NCBI GenBank assembly: GCA_002450295.1
Contig: DJYX01000290.1
Location: forward strand, 1-26,133
DNA: 26,133 nt
Direction: 5' to 3'
From: Deltaproteobacteria bacterium UBA6967
Lineage (GTDB): Bacteria; SAR324; NAC60-12
Shown: piece after piece, positions 24,901 through 26,133 of the stretch
Position numbering within the stretch: position 1 is the first letter of the stretch
How the letters are laid out: every line of letters begins with the position of its first letter
Program-made: the position numbers and the translations under genes
Notes under the pieces: model-generated
What the model was told of the DNA's origin: nothing
The model's input: only the letters and a program-made list of their open reading frames with translations
Database searches by the model: none

Positions 24901-26133
24901 AGACATGCTGCGCCGCTACGAGAAGGACCATCAGGATGAGGTTCGCATCATCCGCAAGAACCTGCTGGATCGCGTCTGCTCAATTGCCAGCGGACAAGCT
25001 CTGGGAGCAGATCTGCGCAATATGCAGGGTGATGTTTTGATTCCTGCAGGAACAGAACTCACTCGTGAAGCGATTGAGAAAGTTCCCTTCATGCGTGGAG
25101 CTATTGATGAGATGCAGATGGAAGACGCCTCAACCAACAACAAGGTTCAGACGCTGATCCACAATGCGTTGCAGCAGAAAGAAATGATGGACAACGTCTT
25201 TGAGGATCGTTGTGAAAAGTTGTCCAAGGGCGATGATCTGCCTCCGGGTGTGATTCGGATGGTCAAGGTCTACATTGCCACCAAGCGCAAGCTCTCGGTC
25301 GGTGACAAGATGGCTGGCCGTCACGGAAACAAGGGTGTGGTCTCCACGGTGCAGCCCATCGAAAACATGCCTTACATGGAAGATGGAACTTCAGTGGATA
25401 TCGTACTCAACCCACTTGGGGTGCCATCCAGGATGAACATTGGCCAGGTCCTAGAGACACACCTAGGGCGTGTGGCGTCAGGATTGGGTAGCAAAATCGA
25501 GGAAATGCTTGAGAAGCAGCAACCTGTCAAGAAGCTACGTGAGTTCATCAATCAAATCTACGAGTCCAAAGTGGCTCAGGAGCACTTGGGTGCAATGAGT
25601 GATGATGACTTTCTCGAGTTCATGAAGCGCTACAAAGTAGGCGTTCACATGTCAACTCCTGTGTTTGATGGGGCGACTGAGAATGATATTCATCGGATGG
25701 CTGATTTGGCGGAGTTAAATCACTCTGGCCAAGTCTGGCTCCATGATGGATTAACTGGAGAGCGTTTCAGCCAGAAGGTAACAGTCGGTTATGCCTACAT
25801 CATGAAGCTGCATCACTTGGTGGATGAGAAGATTCATGCTCGCTCAATTGGTCCATACTCACTGGTGACTCAGCAACCTCTGGGTGGTAAGGCACAATTT
25901 GGAGGTCAGCGCTTTGGTGAGATGGAGGTCTGGGCCTTGGAAGCATATGGCGCAGCTCATACTCTGCAGGAATTGTTGACGGTCAAATCTGATGACGTCT
26001 ATGGCCGGAATAAAATCTACGAAGCGATTGTCAAGGGACGTCACCAGGTTGAATCTGGGCTTCCTGAATCCTTCAAGGTTCTCATTAGCGAACTCAAGAG
26101 TCTTTGTCTGAATATCGAATTACTACAAGAAGT
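21983..26133 (+). CDS. rpoB: DNA-directed RNA polymerase subunit beta, 3' end cut by window
   Basis: The frame is open from the ATG at 21983 to the window edge (1383 codons plus two bases) with no frameshift. The sequence ends at [22 protein letters not shown], which corresponds to the last dozen residues of E. coli RpoB (1342 residues), so only a few codons are missing. Family landmarks are in order: [21 protein letters not shown] at the start (shown in part), [15 protein letters not shown], the rifampicin region, [18 protein letters not shown], and the active-site region [15 protein letters not shown]. In the rifampicin pocket Gln533, Asp536, His546, Arg549 and Ser551 equal E. coli Gln513, Asp516, His526, Arg529 and Ser531, so a drug-sensitive type is predicted. 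rplJ/rplL, the usual upstream partners, are absent; rpoC is expected beyond the right edge. Confidence 0.97.
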   Translation, partial: MSVTLSNRHRIRRSFGQISPPIEIPNLLKIQLDSFERFLQRNVAPEQRDKRRGLEAVFRSVFPISDYSNSSTLEYVQYRLGEPKHTVEECRVRGVTYACPIRVALRLIVWEKEEGEEEVKQIRDIKEQDIYLGEIPLMTPTGSFIINGTERVIVSQMHKSPGVFFGHDKGKGHSSGKLLYNARLIPQRGSWLDFEFDAKDLLYSRIDRRRKFPATVLLRALGYTDEQLLELFYPAETLNLSACENLETPVEEQTFYRLVDEQVTLDQKATQDILSESGEVLVRANQRIHRRNLNRLMKAGVNRLETNFNEIRGRFLARDVYADDQKIAECNSMVTGELIKRLLEKNVQQVSLLYISPPTTAGPSFRDTLELDRSISPEQSLIELYKKMKPGDPPTLDAAQNMLQNFFFSEDRYSLSQVGRLKINEKLGVEEPLDKVVLTHRDILESVKYLLLLREGNARTFIDDIDHLGNRRVRSVGELLETQFRIGLIRMERTIKERMSLQDAETMMLHDIVNAKPVAGAIHEFFGSSQLSQFMDQTNPLSEITHKRRLSALGPGGLTRERAGFDVRDVHSSHYGRICPIETPEGPNIGLIASLATYAQVNSYGFLETPYRKVEQAKITDSIEYLSATEEDRYKIAQANAVIDEGGSLVNDFVTARVGSEFSMVPKDQIDYIDVSPIQLVSVAASLIPFLEHDDANRALMGSNMQRQGVPLVKPQAPLVGTGMEHQGALDSGTCTIARRTGIVDSSDASRIVIQADVDLSSVDSIVPNNVDIYHLIKYRRSNQNTCINQRPLVKKGDYVKAGDIIADGASTENGELALGQNIRIAFMPWNGYNFEDSITVSRRLLHEDVYTSVHIDVLDTVARDTKLGKEEITRDIPNVSEEALRNLDESGIIRIGTYVRPGDILVGKVTPKGETQLNPEEKLLRAIFGEKAGDVRDTSLRVSQSMEGVVTDVIVFNREGVERDERTRQIEKDMLRRYEKDHQDEVRIIRKNLLDRVCSIASGQALGADLRNMQGDVLIPAGTELTREAIEKVPFMRGAIDEMQMEDASTNNKVQTLIHNALQQKEMMDNVFEDRCEKLSKGDDLPPGVIRMVKVYIATKRKLSVGDKMAGRHGNKGVVSTVQPIENMPYMEDGTSVDIVLNPLGVPSRMNIGQVLETHLGRVASGLGSKIEEMLEKQQPVKKLREFINQIYESKVAQEHLGAMSDDDFLEFMKRYKVGVHMSTPVFDGATENDIHRMADLAELNHSGQVWLHDGLTGERFSQKVTVGYAYIMKLHHLVDEKIHARSIGPYSLVTQQPLGGKAQFGGQRFGEMEVWALEAYGAAHTLQELLTVKSDDVYGRNKIYEAIVKGRHQVESGLPESFKVLISELKSLCLNIELLQE

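Noticed and set aside
1..26133. tRNA, rRNA, CRISPR arrays, transposases or phage genes
   Set aside because: Intergenic stretches were read on both strands, and no tRNA T-loop pattern, spaced short repeats or mobile-element protein motifs were seen.

Overview
The window looks like part of the chromosome of a Gram-negative, aerobically respiring bacterium. Outer-membrane genes (an LptE-type lipoprotein, an MlaF-type ATPase and other lipoproteins) and NADH dehydrogenase (complex I) subunits support this. The layout and the DgcN/DgcA pair would suit a marine proteobacterial or SAR324/delta-like lineage, but that placement is inference; no rRNA or other decisive marker is present.

Region 1 (about 1-6100) encodes surface or secreted proteins. 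It holds the 3' end of an AT-rich gene with tandem PA14-like modules, a 1600-residue lipoprotein made of twelve Calx-beta-type repeats in two alternating classes, and, convergent to it, a small fibronectin-III lipoprotein. Region 2 (6109-8788) holds a gene-poor stretch with a possible transporter remnant, an unrecognised exported protein and an MFS transporter. Region 3 (9010-11144) is a translationally coupled two-gene operon resembling dgcN-dgcA, the D-glutamate catabolic pair (N-acetylation, then racemisation). Region 4 (11145-13730) has a strongly foldable intergenic segment that may be an undescribed structured RNA or leader, then an HTTM membrane protein with a built-in DCC thioredoxin-like domain, then a convergent small membrane protein.

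Region 5 (13783-15326) contains a zinc-independent (YkgO-type) ribosomal protein L36 gene behind a promoter whose -10 box lies inside an inverted repeat, a terminator hairpin, and an opposing lptE-mlaF pair. Region 6 (15494-21659) is a partial complex I operon in the order nuoE-F-G-J-K-L: the NADH-input module joined directly to three membrane-arm genes, with A-D, H, I, M and N absent from the window. Region 7 (21660-26133) is a 323-base leader followed by rpoB, which runs off the right edge just short of its expected C-terminus. Unusually, rpoB follows nuoL and not rplJ-rplL; the leader carries its own promoter-like sequence and a small ORF with a perfect Shine-Dalgarno sequence.

No tRNA, rRNA, CRISPR array, transposase or attachment site was recognised. 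The best candidates for something new are the folded segment at 11248-11375, the rpoB leader and the ykgO promoter/operator.
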